From NCBI RefSeq assembly GCF_019049245.1, contig NZ_JAGMUK010000182.1:122142-186141 (forward strand): 64,000 bases of DNA. The letters run 5' to 3'. A program made the translations under genes and the position numbers. The notes under the pieces were generated by a model. It was not told where the DNA came from. It did not search any database and was given only the letters and a program-made list of their open reading frames with translations. Of this stretch, positions 8,952-18,800 are shown in pieces. Origin of the DNA: Streptomyces sp. AC555_RSS877. Its GTDB lineage: Bacteria; Actinomycetota; Actinomycetes; Streptomycetales; Streptomycetaceae. The number at the start of each line of letters is the position of its first letter. Within the stretch, counting starts at the first letter, position 1.

Positions 8952-9971
8952 ATGACCTACCGCACCTCCCTTGGAGTCGCCGTGATCGGCGCCGGCCGCA
9001 TGGGAGCCGACCACGTACGCCGGATCAGCGAGGTGACCAGCGGCGCCCATGTGGCCGCCGTCGTCGACGTCGACATCGATCGCGCCAAGACGGTTGCCGC
9101 CGACGTCGAAGGATGCGCGGCCTATGGCGACGTCGCCGAAGCGATGGCCTCACCCGACGTCGACGCGGTGTTGCTCGCCTCCCCGGGCGTCGCCCACGAG
9201 GCGGCACTGCTCACCGCGTTCGAATACGACCTGCCCGTCCTGTGCGAGAAGCCCCTCACCCCCGACGCCGCCTCCGCCCTGCGCGTGTTGGAGGCCGAGC
9301 AGCGGCTCGGGCACCGCCGGGTGCAGGTGGGCTTCATGCGCCGCTACGACCACGAGTACATCAGGCTCAAAGCGCTGCTGGACAGCGGGGAACTGGGCCG
9401 GCCGCTGATGCTGCACAACCGGCACCGCAACCCGTCCTGCCCGCCGGACTTCACCAGCGCCATGCTCATCAACGACTCCGTGACCCACGAGATGGACATC
9501 ACCCGCTGGCTGCTCGGCCAGGAGATCACATCCGTCACCGTCATGCGGCCGCGGCCCTCCGGCAACGCGCCCGAAGGGCTGGCCGATCCGCAGTTCGTCG
9601 TCTTCGAAACCGACGGCGGCGCCCTGGTCGACGTCGAGATCTACGTCAACGCCCGCTACGGCTACCAGGTCCAGGCCGAGGCGGTGTGCGAGCACGGCAC
9701 CGCCCGCGTCGGCGACCGGCACGACATGCTCGTCAGCGCCGGCGGACGCTGGGGCGGCACGGTCACCCCCGGCTTCGTCGAGCGGTTCGAGGAAGCGTAC
9801 GACCGCGAGGTCCAGGCATGGATCGACGCCACTTGGCGCGGCGAGGTCACCGGCCCCAGCGCCTGGGACGGCTACGCCGTGGCCGCGGTCTGCGAGGCGG
9901 GCATCCGCGCCCAGACCGAGGGCCGCCGCGTCGAGGTGGAACTCGCCGACCGCCCGGCCCTCTACATCTGA
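8952..9971 (+). CDS. Gfo/Idh/MocA-family dehydrogenase, inositol 2-dehydrogenase-like (block 1)
   Basis: This 339-residue NAD(P)-dependent oxidoreductase has the N-terminal Rossmann motif [16 protein letters not shown], the family signature CEKPLTPD with the catalytic Lys, [14 protein letters not shown], and the conserved [11 protein letters not shown] and [11 protein letters not shown] segments typical of IolG-like inositol dehydrogenases. It presumably oxidises an inositol or related sugar to the keto form used by the neighbouring TIM-barrel enzymes. The ATG at 8952 has AAGGA upstream. It shares the same motifs in the same order with the iolG-like gene at 28904 but is clearly diverged from it, so the two may act on different isomers. 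Confidence 0.85.
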   Translation: MTYRTSLGVAVIGAGRMGADHVRRISEVTSGAHVAAVVDVDIDRAKTVAADVEGCAAYGDVAEAMASPDVDAVLLASPGVAHEAALLTAFEYDLPVLCEKPLTPDAASALRVLEAEQRLGHRRVQVGFMRRYDHEYIRLKALLDSGELGRPLMLHNRHRNPSCPPDFTSAMLINDSVTHEMDITRWLLGQEITSVTVMRPRPSGNAPEGLADPQFVVFETDGGALVDVEIYVNARYGYQVQAEAVCEHGTARVGDRHDMLVSAGGRWGGTVTPGFVERFEEAYDREVQAWIDATWRGEVTGPSAWDGYAVAAVCEAGIRAQTEGRRVEVELADRPALYI

Positions 9972-9996
9972 CCCCCACCGCCGGCACACCGAACCA

Positions 9997-10018
9997 GCGG
10001 GGAACGACCGCTCCCCGC
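9997..10018 (+). terminator. Intergenic hairpin between dehydrogenase and TIM-barrel genes
   Basis: A 7-bp GC-rich stem (GCGGGGA / TCCCCGC) with an 8-base loop lies between the two genes. It could attenuate transcription or stabilise upstream mRNA; it has no U tract. Confidence 0.45.
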
Positions 10019-10045
10019 CCGACCACACCGCAGACGGGACGCATC

Positions 10046-11008
10046 ATGAAGATCGGTCTGAACACCGACAGCGTCGGGCACCTCACGCTCGACGAGACCC
10101 TGGACCTGGCCGCTGAACTCGGCCTGGACCACGTGGAGTTCGCCACCGGCGCCTGGTCCACCGCCCCGCACATCGACATCGACCGGCTTCTCGACAGCGA
10201 CGGCGCGCGCCGCGAACTGCTGGCCAAGGTCGCCGACCGAGGGCTCACGATCAGCGCCCTCACCTGCTCAGGCAACCCCCTGCACCCCGGGCCCAGCGGC
10301 CGCGAGCACGACCAGGTCGCGCGCAGGACGATCGCTCTCGCCCCGCTCCTCGGCGTCGACCGCGTGGTGATGATGTCCGGGCTGCCGGGCGGGCCGGGCG
10401 ACGCCAACCCCAACTGGATCACGGTCTCCTGGCCGCCGGAGACCACACAGATCCTCGACTGGCAATGGACCGAGGTCGTACTCCCGTACTGGCGAGACCT
10501 CGTCGCCCACTCCCGTGACCGGGGCGTGCCCAAGCTCGCTCTGGAGATGCACGCCCACCAGGTGGTCTACAACGTCCCCACCCTCCTGCGCCTGCGCGAG
10601 GAGGTCGGGCCCGTGGTCGGTGCCAACTTCGACCCCAGCCACCTGATGTGGATGGGCGCCGACCCGCTCGCCGCCATCGAGACCCTGGGCGAGGCGATCT
10701 ACCACGTACACGCCAAGGACACCCGGCTGGAACCCTCCCGCCAGGCCCTGACCAGCAGGCTGGAGACGCTGCCGGTCATGGCCGCCAAGGAACGCTCCTG
10801 GAACTACGTCACCCTCGGCTACGGCCACGACGACGCGTTCTGGCGCGCTTTCTGCCTCGCCCTGCGTCGAGCCGGCTACGACGACGTCCTGAGCATCGAG
10901 CACGAGGACGTTCTTGTGGCCCCCGTCGAGGGCGTCACCAAAACCGTCGACCTCCTGCGCCGCGTCGCCCTGCGCGAACCCAGCTCCTACAAGCCCCAGG
11001 AGATCTGA
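10046..11008 (+). CDS. Sugar phosphate isomerase/epimerase (xylose-isomerase-like TIM barrel), block 1
   Basis: The 320-residue TIM-barrel protein starts MKIGLNTDSVGHLTLDE and shows the expected metal and substrate residues in ALEMHAHQVVYN, VGANFDPSHLMWMG, IYHVHAKDTRL and VLSIEHED. Related proteins sit beside inositol dehydrogenases and dehydrate or epimerise keto-inositols (IolE/IolI-like). The ribosome binding site is weak (GGGA). It is the last gene of the block: its TGA ends two bases before the left end of the full-length IS5-family copy, so downstream genes of the original operon may have been displaced. Confidence 0.85.
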   Translation: MKIGLNTDSVGHLTLDETLDLAAELGLDHVEFATGAWSTAPHIDIDRLLDSDGARRELLAKVADRGLTISALTCSGNPLHPGPSGREHDQVARRTIALAPLLGVDRVVMMSGLPGGPGDANPNWITVSWPPETTQILDWQWTEVVLPYWRDLVAHSRDRGVPKLALEMHAHQVVYNVPTLLRLREEVGPVVGANFDPSHLMWMGADPLAAIETLGEAIYHVHAKDTRLEPSRQALTSRLETLPVMAAKERSWNYVTLGYGHDDAFWRAFCLALRRAGYDDVLSIEHEDVLVAPVEGVTKTVDLLRRVALREPSSYKPQEI

Positions 11009-11010
11009 GC

Positions 11011-11967
11011 GGACGTCAAGTCCGATCTTCCTCGGTTCGTGATCGCTCGATCGAGGTACTGATCGTCGGGCAGGCCGTCTGCCTGGGCATGTGCATGCCG
11101 AGATGCGGCCATGGAGCGAGAGCCGTACCCCAGCGACTTAGCGGACGAGCAGTGGGCGTTGATCGAGCCGATGATCACGGCCTGGAAACAGGACCGGGTG
11201 GCACGGTCAGCGACCGGAGATCCCGGATCCTGCGATCTGCGGGAGATCGTGAACGCGATCTTCTACCAGAACCGGACGGGCTGCCAGTGGCGTTATCTCC
11301 CGCATGATCTGCCGTCCTGGTCGGCGGTGTTCTACTACTTCGGCCTGTGGCGCCAGGACGGGCTCGACCAGCAGATCTCCGAACTCCTGCGCTGCCAGGT
11401 GCGGGAGAGAGCGAAGCGATTAGAGGACCCGTCTCTCGTGATCATCGACACCCAGTCCGTCCGCGCGGCAGCCGGTGTCCCGAAGAACACGACGGGGCTG
11501 GACGCCAACAAGAAGGTGTCGGGCCGCAAGCGGGGACTGGCCGTCGACGTTCTGGGACTGATCATCGGCGTCGTGGTGCTGGCCGCATCCGCCCACGACA
11601 ACGCGGCCGGCACCGCCCTGCTCGACCAGGCCGCCGAGCGGTGCGGGATGCGTCTGGAGAAAGGCCCTGGTGGACCAGGGCTTCAAGGACGAAGTCCTCA
11701 TCCATGGCGCGTTGTTGGACATCGACGTCGAGGTCGTCCGCCGCAACGCCGATGACCAGGGCAAAGGCTTCGTCCCGCAGCCGAAAAGGGTGGATCGCGG
11801 AGCAGGTCAACGGCACGTTGATGCTGCACCGCCGTCTGGCCCGGGAGTACGACCACCGCCCCGACACCTCCGCCTCACGCGTCTACTGGGCGTCGATTGC
11901 GAACATGACCCGCCGCCTCACCACGCCGAGTCCGTCCTGGCGCGACACACTCGAGCTGGCCGCGTGA
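11011..11967 (+). mobile_element. IS5-family insertion sequence (copy 2), near full length
   Basis: The element begins with GGACGTCAAGTCC and carries a transposase of the IS5 group with an intact N-terminal region and DDE-type sequence spread over three frames. The left end matches copy 1 at 5066. The right end is not obvious because no clear inverted match to the left end was found; the transposase stop at 11967 is given as a minimum boundary. The coding frame is broken, so this copy is probably not autonomous. Confidence 0.75.
11111..11967 (+). pseudogene. IS5-family transposase with two frameshifts
   Basis: The frame starts MEREPYPSDLADEQWALIEP and holds the first catalytic region LVIIDTQSVRAAAG. 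Near 11660, in GAGAAAGGCC, it shifts to the frame reading KALVDQGFKDEVLIHGALLD. Near 11785, in CCGAAAAGGG, it shifts again to WIAEQVNGTLMLHRRLAREY with the expected C-terminal Glu motif and the TGA at 11967. Single-base insertions in short A/G runs explain both. Programmed slippage is possible for some IS5 subgroups but two sites make decay more likely. Confidence 0.8.
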
Positions 11968-12361
11968 ACATCACCGAACTCCTGGCGGGTCTCCAGGCCA
12001 GCACGACCAGACCACGGCCCGGGCCAGCGAACTCCGCGGACAGATCGAGCACTTGACCGCGGCCTTGACCGAGACCGAAGCGCGACTTGCGGAGCTGGCC
12101 ACCACCCGGAAAGTCATCGCCGAGATCGCACCAGCCCAAGGCGACCCCGAACCGCCCGAGACCAACAACGTCTACCAGGCCATCGTGAGCGCCTTCAACC
12201 AGCACCCCGACCGGGAGTTCCGAGCCTGAGAGCTGCACGAACTCCTCGACATGCCCACCGACGAGGCATCGGCCAACGTCACCCGCGCTCGCCTCGGACG
12301 CCTCACTCGCCAAGGCTTCCTCACCCAGCCCGGACGAGGCCGCTACCAGAAACGGACTTAA
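11964..12361 (+). pseudogene. Degraded coiled-coil/winged-helix gene behind the IS
   Basis: Reading from the GTG at 11964, with one frame correction near 12005 and one in-frame TGA at 12227 (apparently CGA to TGA), gives a coherent protein: MNITELLAGLQA, then a helical segment QIEHLTAALTETEARLAELA, then a winged-helix-like end (ELLDMPTDEASANVTRARLG, GRLTRQGFLTQPGRGRYQKR). The start overlaps the transposase stop, so it may belong to the element. The gene is broken as read. Confidence 0.55.
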
Positions 12362-12441
12362 CGCCCTCCCAGATCGAATGCCAGCGCGTTGTTTGCGGCG
12401 CGAGATACAATTTCAAGATAAATCATGATCAAGGAGGCCGT

Positions 12442-12645
12442 ATGGAGGCCATCACCAACAACTACCGCCCCATCTGCCGGCCGCCCGGCATCCGGCCTGT
12501 GCCGACGGCCTCACCGACCGGCAGCGGAAAGCTTTGACCTGCATCACCGACTCGGTCGAGCAGCGTGGCCATCCGCCGTCGATGCGCGAGATCGGGCAGG
12601 CAGTGAAACTCTTGAGCACCTCGTCGGTCGATGGAGGCGCTGACC
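12442..12645 (+). pseudogene. Remnant of a second lexA-like gene (DNA-binding domain only)
   Basis: An ATG at 12442 with a perfect AAGGAGG upstream opens a frame that is soon broken. After a shift around 12500 the sequence reads [20 protein letters not shown] and [19 protein letters not shown], the LexA winged-helix motif. No peptidase domain follows. It differs clearly from the lexA remnant at 4396, so it is a paralogue rather than a recent duplicate. From here to 13066 I see only short low-quality frames. Confidence 0.65.
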
Positions 12646-13066
12646 GATGCCTGGGAGAGCCCCGCGGAGTTCAGCATCGCCTGCGTGCTCACCGGACCGG
12701 AACGGTGACGGTCGAGGTGGGCGACGCGGTGGCCCAGATGAACGTGTTTCTCGCCGCGGCCGCGCCAAGTACGTGAAGCTTCTGGACTATCTGTGCGGCC
12801 AGCATCCGGACGGCCGACCGGTCGAGACCCACTATCCGTCTTGGCGATCGGTGGAGGGGACGGCGGACGCTGACGGGCCCGACGGTTCCTGAGCGCCCCC
12901 CGGCTCGCGCGGCGGCACATGTACCGCCAGGCTGAGCCACCGCGGCCCCAGGCACGCCCGCGCCACCCGGGCCGTCCTGGATCCGACACCTCCCGGAGGC
13001 GTCTGGCGTGCGACAGGACGCGGGGTGTGGCGCCCAGCCGACTACCGGTGATCAAGGGGAGTTGAT

Positions 13067-13260
13067 CAAGCCGTGCGTGCCGACGACGTGTCCGTTCCCG
13101 CCCGGGTCGCATCCGCGCCCCAGCTGGCCAGCAGTCGCAGAGCCTCCGCCGACGGGGAGTTCGGTTCGGCGTGATAGGTCACCAACATCTGCTCGTGGGC
13201 GTCGGCTTGGTGGAACGACTCGAGGCGGAGTTGTGGCAGCTGCAGGGCGAACCGACCCAC
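13067..13260 (-). pseudogene. C-terminal fragment of a MmyB-type regulator
   Basis: The minus strand encodes LQLPQLRLESFHQADAHEQM followed by LVTYHAEPNSPSAEALRLLA and a stop. This is the characteristic end of actinobacterial XRE regulators with a MmyB-like ligand-binding domain. The rest of the gene is gone; upstream sequence belongs to the DUF2461 remnant on the other strand. Confidence 0.5.
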
Positions 13261-13311
13261 GCGACCCGCGAGCGCCACCGCGCGACCGCGAGCGCCTGGT
13301 CCGGCAGCCGA

Positions 13312-13817
13312 TGATCGCCCTGCTGAACGAGGTGGCCGACACCGACCCCCGGTACGAGGACTTCTCCGTGTGGCACTACCGCACCGACTCCTGGTGGTGG
13401 CAGCACCAGAGCGCGGTGATCCGGCTCGCCCGCAAGATCGAGATCGGTCTCCGGTTCGACCTGGACGGCCTGCGGATCCAGGGCGCCTGGTGGCACCCCG
13501 ATCCCGGCCAGGTGGACATGTTCCGCAAGGCCGTGGCCTGCGAGGGGAGCGGTCGCGAACTGTCCGGCATCGTCGAGGAGGTGCGGAAGAAGGGCTACGA
13601 GATCTCGGGGGACATGATGAAACGCCCTCCGCGCGGCTATCCGACGGACCATTCCCGTACGCAGCTGCTGCGCCACCGTTCGCTGATCGCCGCCCGGCCC
13701 CTCGGTTGCGAGGAATGGCTGCACGCGCCCGAGGCGGTCGACCGGGTGCTCTCGGCCGTCGCCGACCTGGATGCCCTGCTGATGTGGCTGGTCCGCCACG
13801 TGAAGCGCGCTGCCTGA
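13312..13817 (+). CDS. DUF2461-like protein, probably N-terminally truncated
   Basis: The 168-residue frame from the ATG at 13312 contains SWWWQHQSAVIRLARKIEIG, LRFDLDGLRIQGAWWHPDPG and MMKRPPRGYPTDHSR, which match the order of conserved blocks in DUF2461 proteins (function unknown). Those proteins normally have another 40 or so residues at the N-terminus. The sequence before 13312 is instead the opposite-strand MmyB fragment, so the 5' end seems replaced. There is no clear ribosome binding site. Confidence 0.5.
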
Positions 13818-14344
13818 CATCAGGGGGTGACGGGAAGCCCCACACCCGTGCCGCCGACCCCCGCTCTCAGAAGGTGATATGCACCTTCAGCGCCGACCGA
13901 CGTCCATCGCCCGACAAGAGCACCGGGCGTCGCGGAACGTTGCAGTGTCCCGGACGCTTATCGCCCTGATGACCCGTCATCGACGTGCAGGCCGACGCCG
14001 ACAGACTCCCGGGCGGGCCGACTTTCGGCGCCGGCCGCTCCCCTCGGCTCACTCGGGCCTTCGACCACGGAGGTGGGGCGACGCCCGGGGCTACGGCCGT
14101 TGCTGTCGCCCCGTGCACAGGTCGGGGCCGCACCGCTTGGTGGCGAGGAGTGAGGACCGTTATCGGCGGTACCTTAATTCCTGTTCGCTTGGAGTTGGAG
14201 CGATCCTGCCCAGACGGAGAGGCAACGATCCCTGGTCATCGGCAGACAGCAGGGGGCCAGGAATGCTGGTTTGGGTGGCCGTACTCGCGCAGGTAGGTAG
14301 TACGGAACTGGTGACGGCAATGGTCAGTGATGTCTGGCAAGAGT
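13818..14344. other. Stretch without a recognisable gene
   Basis: About 530 bases between the DUF2461 remnant and the IS debris. Frames on both strands are Arg/Pro/Gly-rich and lack conserved-looking segments; nothing else was recognised. Confidence 0.5.
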
Positions 14345-14930
14345 GAGGGACGGGTCCACCAGCTCGAACCGGGTGCAGTCGGCACTGCCCGGCCGTGACG
14401 ACCAGCGAGAACACCCGGCAGCGGCCGTCCGCACTCAGGTGAATCTTGATGGTGAACCCGCCGAGTGAGCGGCCGAGCGCCTCACGTCCCGCGCCACCTC
14501 CGCCAGCCGGTCGACCAGTTTCGCCCGGATCCGAGCAGCTTTGACCGGGCGGGCGAAGCTCTTGGGACGGCGGGCGGCGGGGCCTGCCGAGCGGCAGCGG
14601 CGTGGTCGTGCGCAAGCATCGATGTCGAGTCGACAGAGATCTCCCAGTCGATCTCGCCGACCGCGCCCGCCTCGGCCTGGGCCCCCTGGATGAGCATCTC
14701 CCACGTTCCGTCCGCCGACCAGCGGCGATGCCGCTCGTGCACCGTCTTCCATGTCCGTACACTCAGGCAGATCACGCTCCACTGCACGCCCGTGCGTATC
14801 CGGTAGAGCACCCCATAAACGGCCTGGCAGTGGCCCGTTATCTGCCGCAACGTCCCTTGCTCACCGGTAGACGCGGTTCCAGCCACTCCCACTGAGCATC
14901 CGTCAAGTCACCTCTGTCTCCCACAGTCCT
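14345..14930 (-). mobile_element. Decayed IS5-family transposase
   Basis: On the minus strand, pieces of one transposase appear in order but in different frames: GDLTDAQWEWLEPRLPVSKG near 14900, GVLYRIRTGVQW near 14810, WKTVHERHRRWSADGTWEML near 14730, the DDE region WEISVDSTSMLAHDHAAAA near 14630, and LGRSLGGFTIKIHLSADGRC near 14450. Several frameshifts separate them. It is a different IS5 subgroup from the copies at 5066 and 11011. Confidence 0.8.
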
Positions 14931-15036
14931 ATCAACGACCGGATTTGATCGCCGGAACGTCGTCCAGCCCCAGCCATGCTCGGTGCTGACCGCTGAATCC
15001 GGTGGAGGGGCCGGTTGACTGAGAGGGCGCGAAGAC

Positions 15037-15702
15037 GTGGACGTGTATGAGGCCGTGGACAGTCGCCGGGCCGTGCGGGCGTTCAACGATGAGCCGGTGC
15101 CCAAAGAGGTACTCGAACGCGTGCTGACGGCAGCGACGCGGGCTCCGTCCAGTGGGAACCTCCAGCCGTGGCATGTGTACGTCGTGACCGGCGAGCCCCT
15201 GGCCGACCTGAAGAAGCACACGACCGCCAGGGCACTGGCAGGCGACCCGGGTGATGAGCGGGAGTATCCGATGTACCCGGACGAACTGGCCTCGCCGTAT
15301 CTGGACCGCTTTTCCGCCGCCGCCACCCAACGGTACGAAGCGCTGGGGATCGAGCGCGACGACCCCGACCGGCCCAAGAAGATCGCCGCCCTGAACTCCC
15401 AGGCGTTCGGGGCGCCGGTCGTCCTGTTCTGCTACCTCGACCGGATGATGGGGCCCGGCCAGTGGGCGGATGCGGGGATGTACGTGCAGACGGTCATGCT
15501 GCTGCTGCGAGCGGAAGGGCTGCACAGCTGCCCCCAGGTGATGTGGACCATGTACCGCAACACCGTCAGCCGAACAGTCGGAGCCGACGACGATCTCGTA
15601 CTGTTCTGCGGCATTTCAGTGGGCTTTGAGAAGGAGGACGTGCCAAGGCTGCGTACCGGGCGGGCGGACATGACGGAAACGGTGAGCTTCATCGGCGTGT
15701 GA
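15037..15702 (+). CDS. Nitroreductase-family flavoprotein
   Basis: This 221-residue protein has the nitroreductase fold signatures: an N-terminal SRRAVRAFNDEPVPKEVLER segment with the FMN-phosphate-binding arginines, APSSGNLQPWHVYVVTG for flavin contact, and a C-terminal MYRNTVSRTVGADDDLVLFC helix-strand. It would reduce nitro-aromatics, quinones or similar acceptors with NAD(P)H in the cytoplasm. The start is a GTG at 15037 with GAGAGG upstream. It is convergent with the caspase-nSTAND gene and separated from it by a hairpin. Confidence 0.88.
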   Translation: MDVYEAVDSRRAVRAFNDEPVPKEVLERVLTAATRAPSSGNLQPWHVYVVTGEPLADLKKHTTARALAGDPGDEREYPMYPDELASPYLDRFSAAATQRYEALGIERDDPDRPKKIAALNSQAFGAPVVLFCYLDRMMGPGQWADAGMYVQTVMLLLRAEGLHSCPQVMWTMYRNTVSRTVGADDDLVLFCGISVGFEKEDVPRLRTGRADMTETVSFIGV

Positions 15703-15723
15703 CCGCTGACGGCGGAGATCGAC

Positions 15724-15750
15724 AGGACAGGGCTCTTGAGGGCCTGTCCT
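15724..15750. terminator. Bidirectional hairpin between convergent genes
   Basis: An 8-bp stem (AGGACAGG / CCTGTCCT) with an 11-base loop lies between the nitroreductase stop and the 3' end of the convergent caspase-nSTAND gene, well placed to end transcription from both sides. Confidence 0.6.
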
Positions 15751-15811
15751 GGATCCAGATCCATGATCACCTTGACGGTATGCGCGCGTTGCCAGAACGC
15801 CCAACGCCCGT

Positions 15812-18800
15812 TCAGGCACACACATGCCGGTAGGAGATCTCGGGGATGTATAGCGCCCACTCGGCTTTGGTGAGATCTCGTCCTACCCGTGTGCACAGCC
15901 CCGTCACCAGCGTGGCAGGGTCTAAAGGCGCCTTCGTGTAGAAGACCGAGTGGCCCACTGTGGCCTGCTCACTGAGGAAATCGAGAGCACCTCCCACTGC
16001 CCGGAGCGTCTTCTCCTGCGGGCCAAAAGCAAGGGAAGCAGGCAGGAACTCCTCGCCATCCACGGACAGAGGCATCGGTGCGCCCACGTGACGCAGAGTT
16101 TGGGTATCCCACAGCTGGACCTTGGGTTCGAGCGGGTGCTGAACGGCCAGCATGCTGCCATCGACGGAGAAGGCGAGAATGCCCCCACGTGGGCGGGTTC
16201 CGTGCCCGTAGGCGTAAGCGCTGCCACCGTCGAGGTATGTGAGCCGCCTAGTGGCTTTGCTGTCCCACAAGGCCAGGCCGCCCGCGTAGTCAGTGGCCGC
16301 GAGGAACCGTCCGTCCGGGCTGAAAACCGCTTGGGTGGCCGTGGCGTAGCGGGCCAGCACAACACGCCGATGACCGCCCGTGTCCAGGTTGATGATCTCT
16401 CCATTGTCGGTCACCAGGAGCTGCCCATCGGCGCTTATGGCCATGAGCTGTCCCGAAACGCCGGAAACGGTGCGGATGACGGCGCCAGTGTCGACGTTGA
16501 GTGCCTCGACGGTTTTGCCGTTACCGATTCTTGCCACCGCGACGGTGCCGTCGCTGCTCATCAGCAGGCCACCGCCCAGTTGGAAGGACAGCTGATTGAT
16601 CGGTGCGGAGAAGGCTAGTTCTCTTACCAGGTGACGCGAACGCGTGTTCCAGACCGTTACTGTGCGTGCCCCGGGGTCTCCGACAGCCAAGACCTGGCCG
16701 TCCAGGCTCAGCACCATCGGACTGACGCGCGTGGTGCCGTCGGTATCAGCGGAGTCAGTCCGGGGAAGCGTCTTGACGACGAACCCGGTCGCCTTCCCTG
16801 TGTCCCCGTCCACGGTCCGTATCTCGTTGCGCTCGGCATCAGGGCTTTGTACCGCCACAACGGTTCCGTCTCCGCTGATGACCCCCAGCGCATTGGGGCT
16901 CGCATAGGTGCGAGGCGAGCCGGCAAACGGCCGCAGCGACCGCACAGCAGTGCCAGCATCGCTGCCGCGCAGGAATGCCAGCGTCTGTCCGTCCGAAGTG
17001 AACCCGAGATAGTCCGCCCCCTCACTCTGTAAGGAGTAGCTGATCAAGGTAGTGGGAGACTTCGGACTTACCCTGTAAAGGACGATGGCACGGTCATCGG
17101 CGACCGCCAGTACTGTCCCGTCAGGGCTGAAGGCCACTGATATGGCGAAGGGGAACCCGGGCCCCAGGACAGCGAACGGAGCCTGCGTGTCTTCGTCATG
17201 AGGGGGCCTCGCGGTCCGTGCGTTCCACAAATTGATCGCCCCGGTGCTCTGACTGCTGAAAACCGGCACAGCCAGCAGCTTCCCGTCCGGGCTGAAACGC
17301 ATCGAGCCCTCGTCGCAGACCGCCTCGCCCGGCCTGGAAGTCAAGTCCCTCCCTACTTTGTCCCCGGTTCGCAAATTCCACAGCGCCAGTCGGCCCCCGC
17401 GGCTGCCCTCCATCAGCCCGCTGTCACACAGAGCCACTCGGTCCGTCCCGTCGAGTTCCGCCTCACTCGCGGTCTGGTTGATGCGGGCCACCTGGCGGGA
17501 GGCGCGCATGTCCCACACTTCGACGTGACTCTGCATGGCGAGTACGAGCGTGGTGCCGCGCAATGCCAGCGGCCGGCTGTCGCTGTCTCCCACCGCAGCG
17601 GAAGAGGGTCGTCCCGTAGAGGTCTTCCACAGCCGTACGCCGTCCGCTGACTGGACAGCGATGGCTGATCCGTCGGTGCTGAGCGCCGAAGTCTGTCCTG
17701 TCGGGGCTGCGGGCCGGGCAGGCACGTTGAAATCTTTGGTTTGCTTCTTAGCCCGGACATCCCAGACCCGCACCCGTCCCGAACCGCGGCTGTCGACGCT
17801 GACGACTGTGCTCCCGTTCTGGGACAGGTGCTGTTCGGCAGTCGGCAAGTCCGGCAGAGAGAAGGTGTCCTGATCCTGCTGGGCAGTGGCAGTGATCAGC
17901 CCAGAGCGCGCCTCGGGGACACGTGAGGTCTTCCACGCGGCGACGTTCAACAGCATCGCCGTCTGAGGATCGAACTGCCGCAGGGTGTCGGCGCGAGCAG
18001 CGATATTGCGAGCCGTTGCCTGCAACCTGTCCGCTGCCAGAGCCTGAGAGCGCTGCCAGGCCAGCGCCCCCGCCAGCAGCGCCAGCACAGTCAGCCCACT
18101 GATCACGGCCCGCAATACCCGCCGCCTTCGGGTACGGCGCTGTCCGAGCGCCCCCGAGGCATCAAGGAAGTCCCGCTCGCCGGCGGTGAGCCGCAGATGC
18201 GCAGGGGCGGTCGCCGCCCAGGCGATCTCCTCGCCAAGCAGCACCGGCTGTTGTCGCAGGTCAGTATTTTGCCGACCAGCGGCCTCCCACTGCGCGGCGG
18301 AAGCTGCGATGCGCTGGCGGATCAGGAGCCCCGACCGGTCTTCCTCCACCCAGGCCCGCAGCCGTGGCCACGCCCGGATGAGAACCTCGTGTGCGATTTC
18401 GACCGTGCCGATATCCCGGGTCACGAGCCGCACCCGGGTCAGAGCCTCCAGCACGAGCGAGGCATCAGGCTCGGACAGATTCTCGAGCAGGTCGGCAGCG
18501 TGGAGGCGGCGACGCGTCTCGACGGTCTCTCCCACCTGGATCAGCCGCAGCAACAGCGTCCGCGTCAGCTCCTGCTGCGCTTGAGTTTCCAGGCCGTCGT
18601 AACAGGCATCCGCCGTGGCAGCGATGGCCCCATGGACACCTCCTGCCTGGCTGTATCCGGCCACCGTCAGCGTGCGACCCTCACGCCGTTCCCACACTGC
18701 ACGCAACGCATGCGCCAGCAAGGGGAGCGCCCCCGCATCAGCAAACTCTTCAGTCCTTTCGTCCCCCGCCTCCATTCCCAGATCGCGCAGCATCAGCTCA

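Noticed and set aside
11650-11800. Programmed frameshifting in the IS5 transposase
   Set aside because: Two shift points of single inserted bases at unrelated runs, in a region full of decayed genes, are better explained by mutation. No stimulatory structure was evident.
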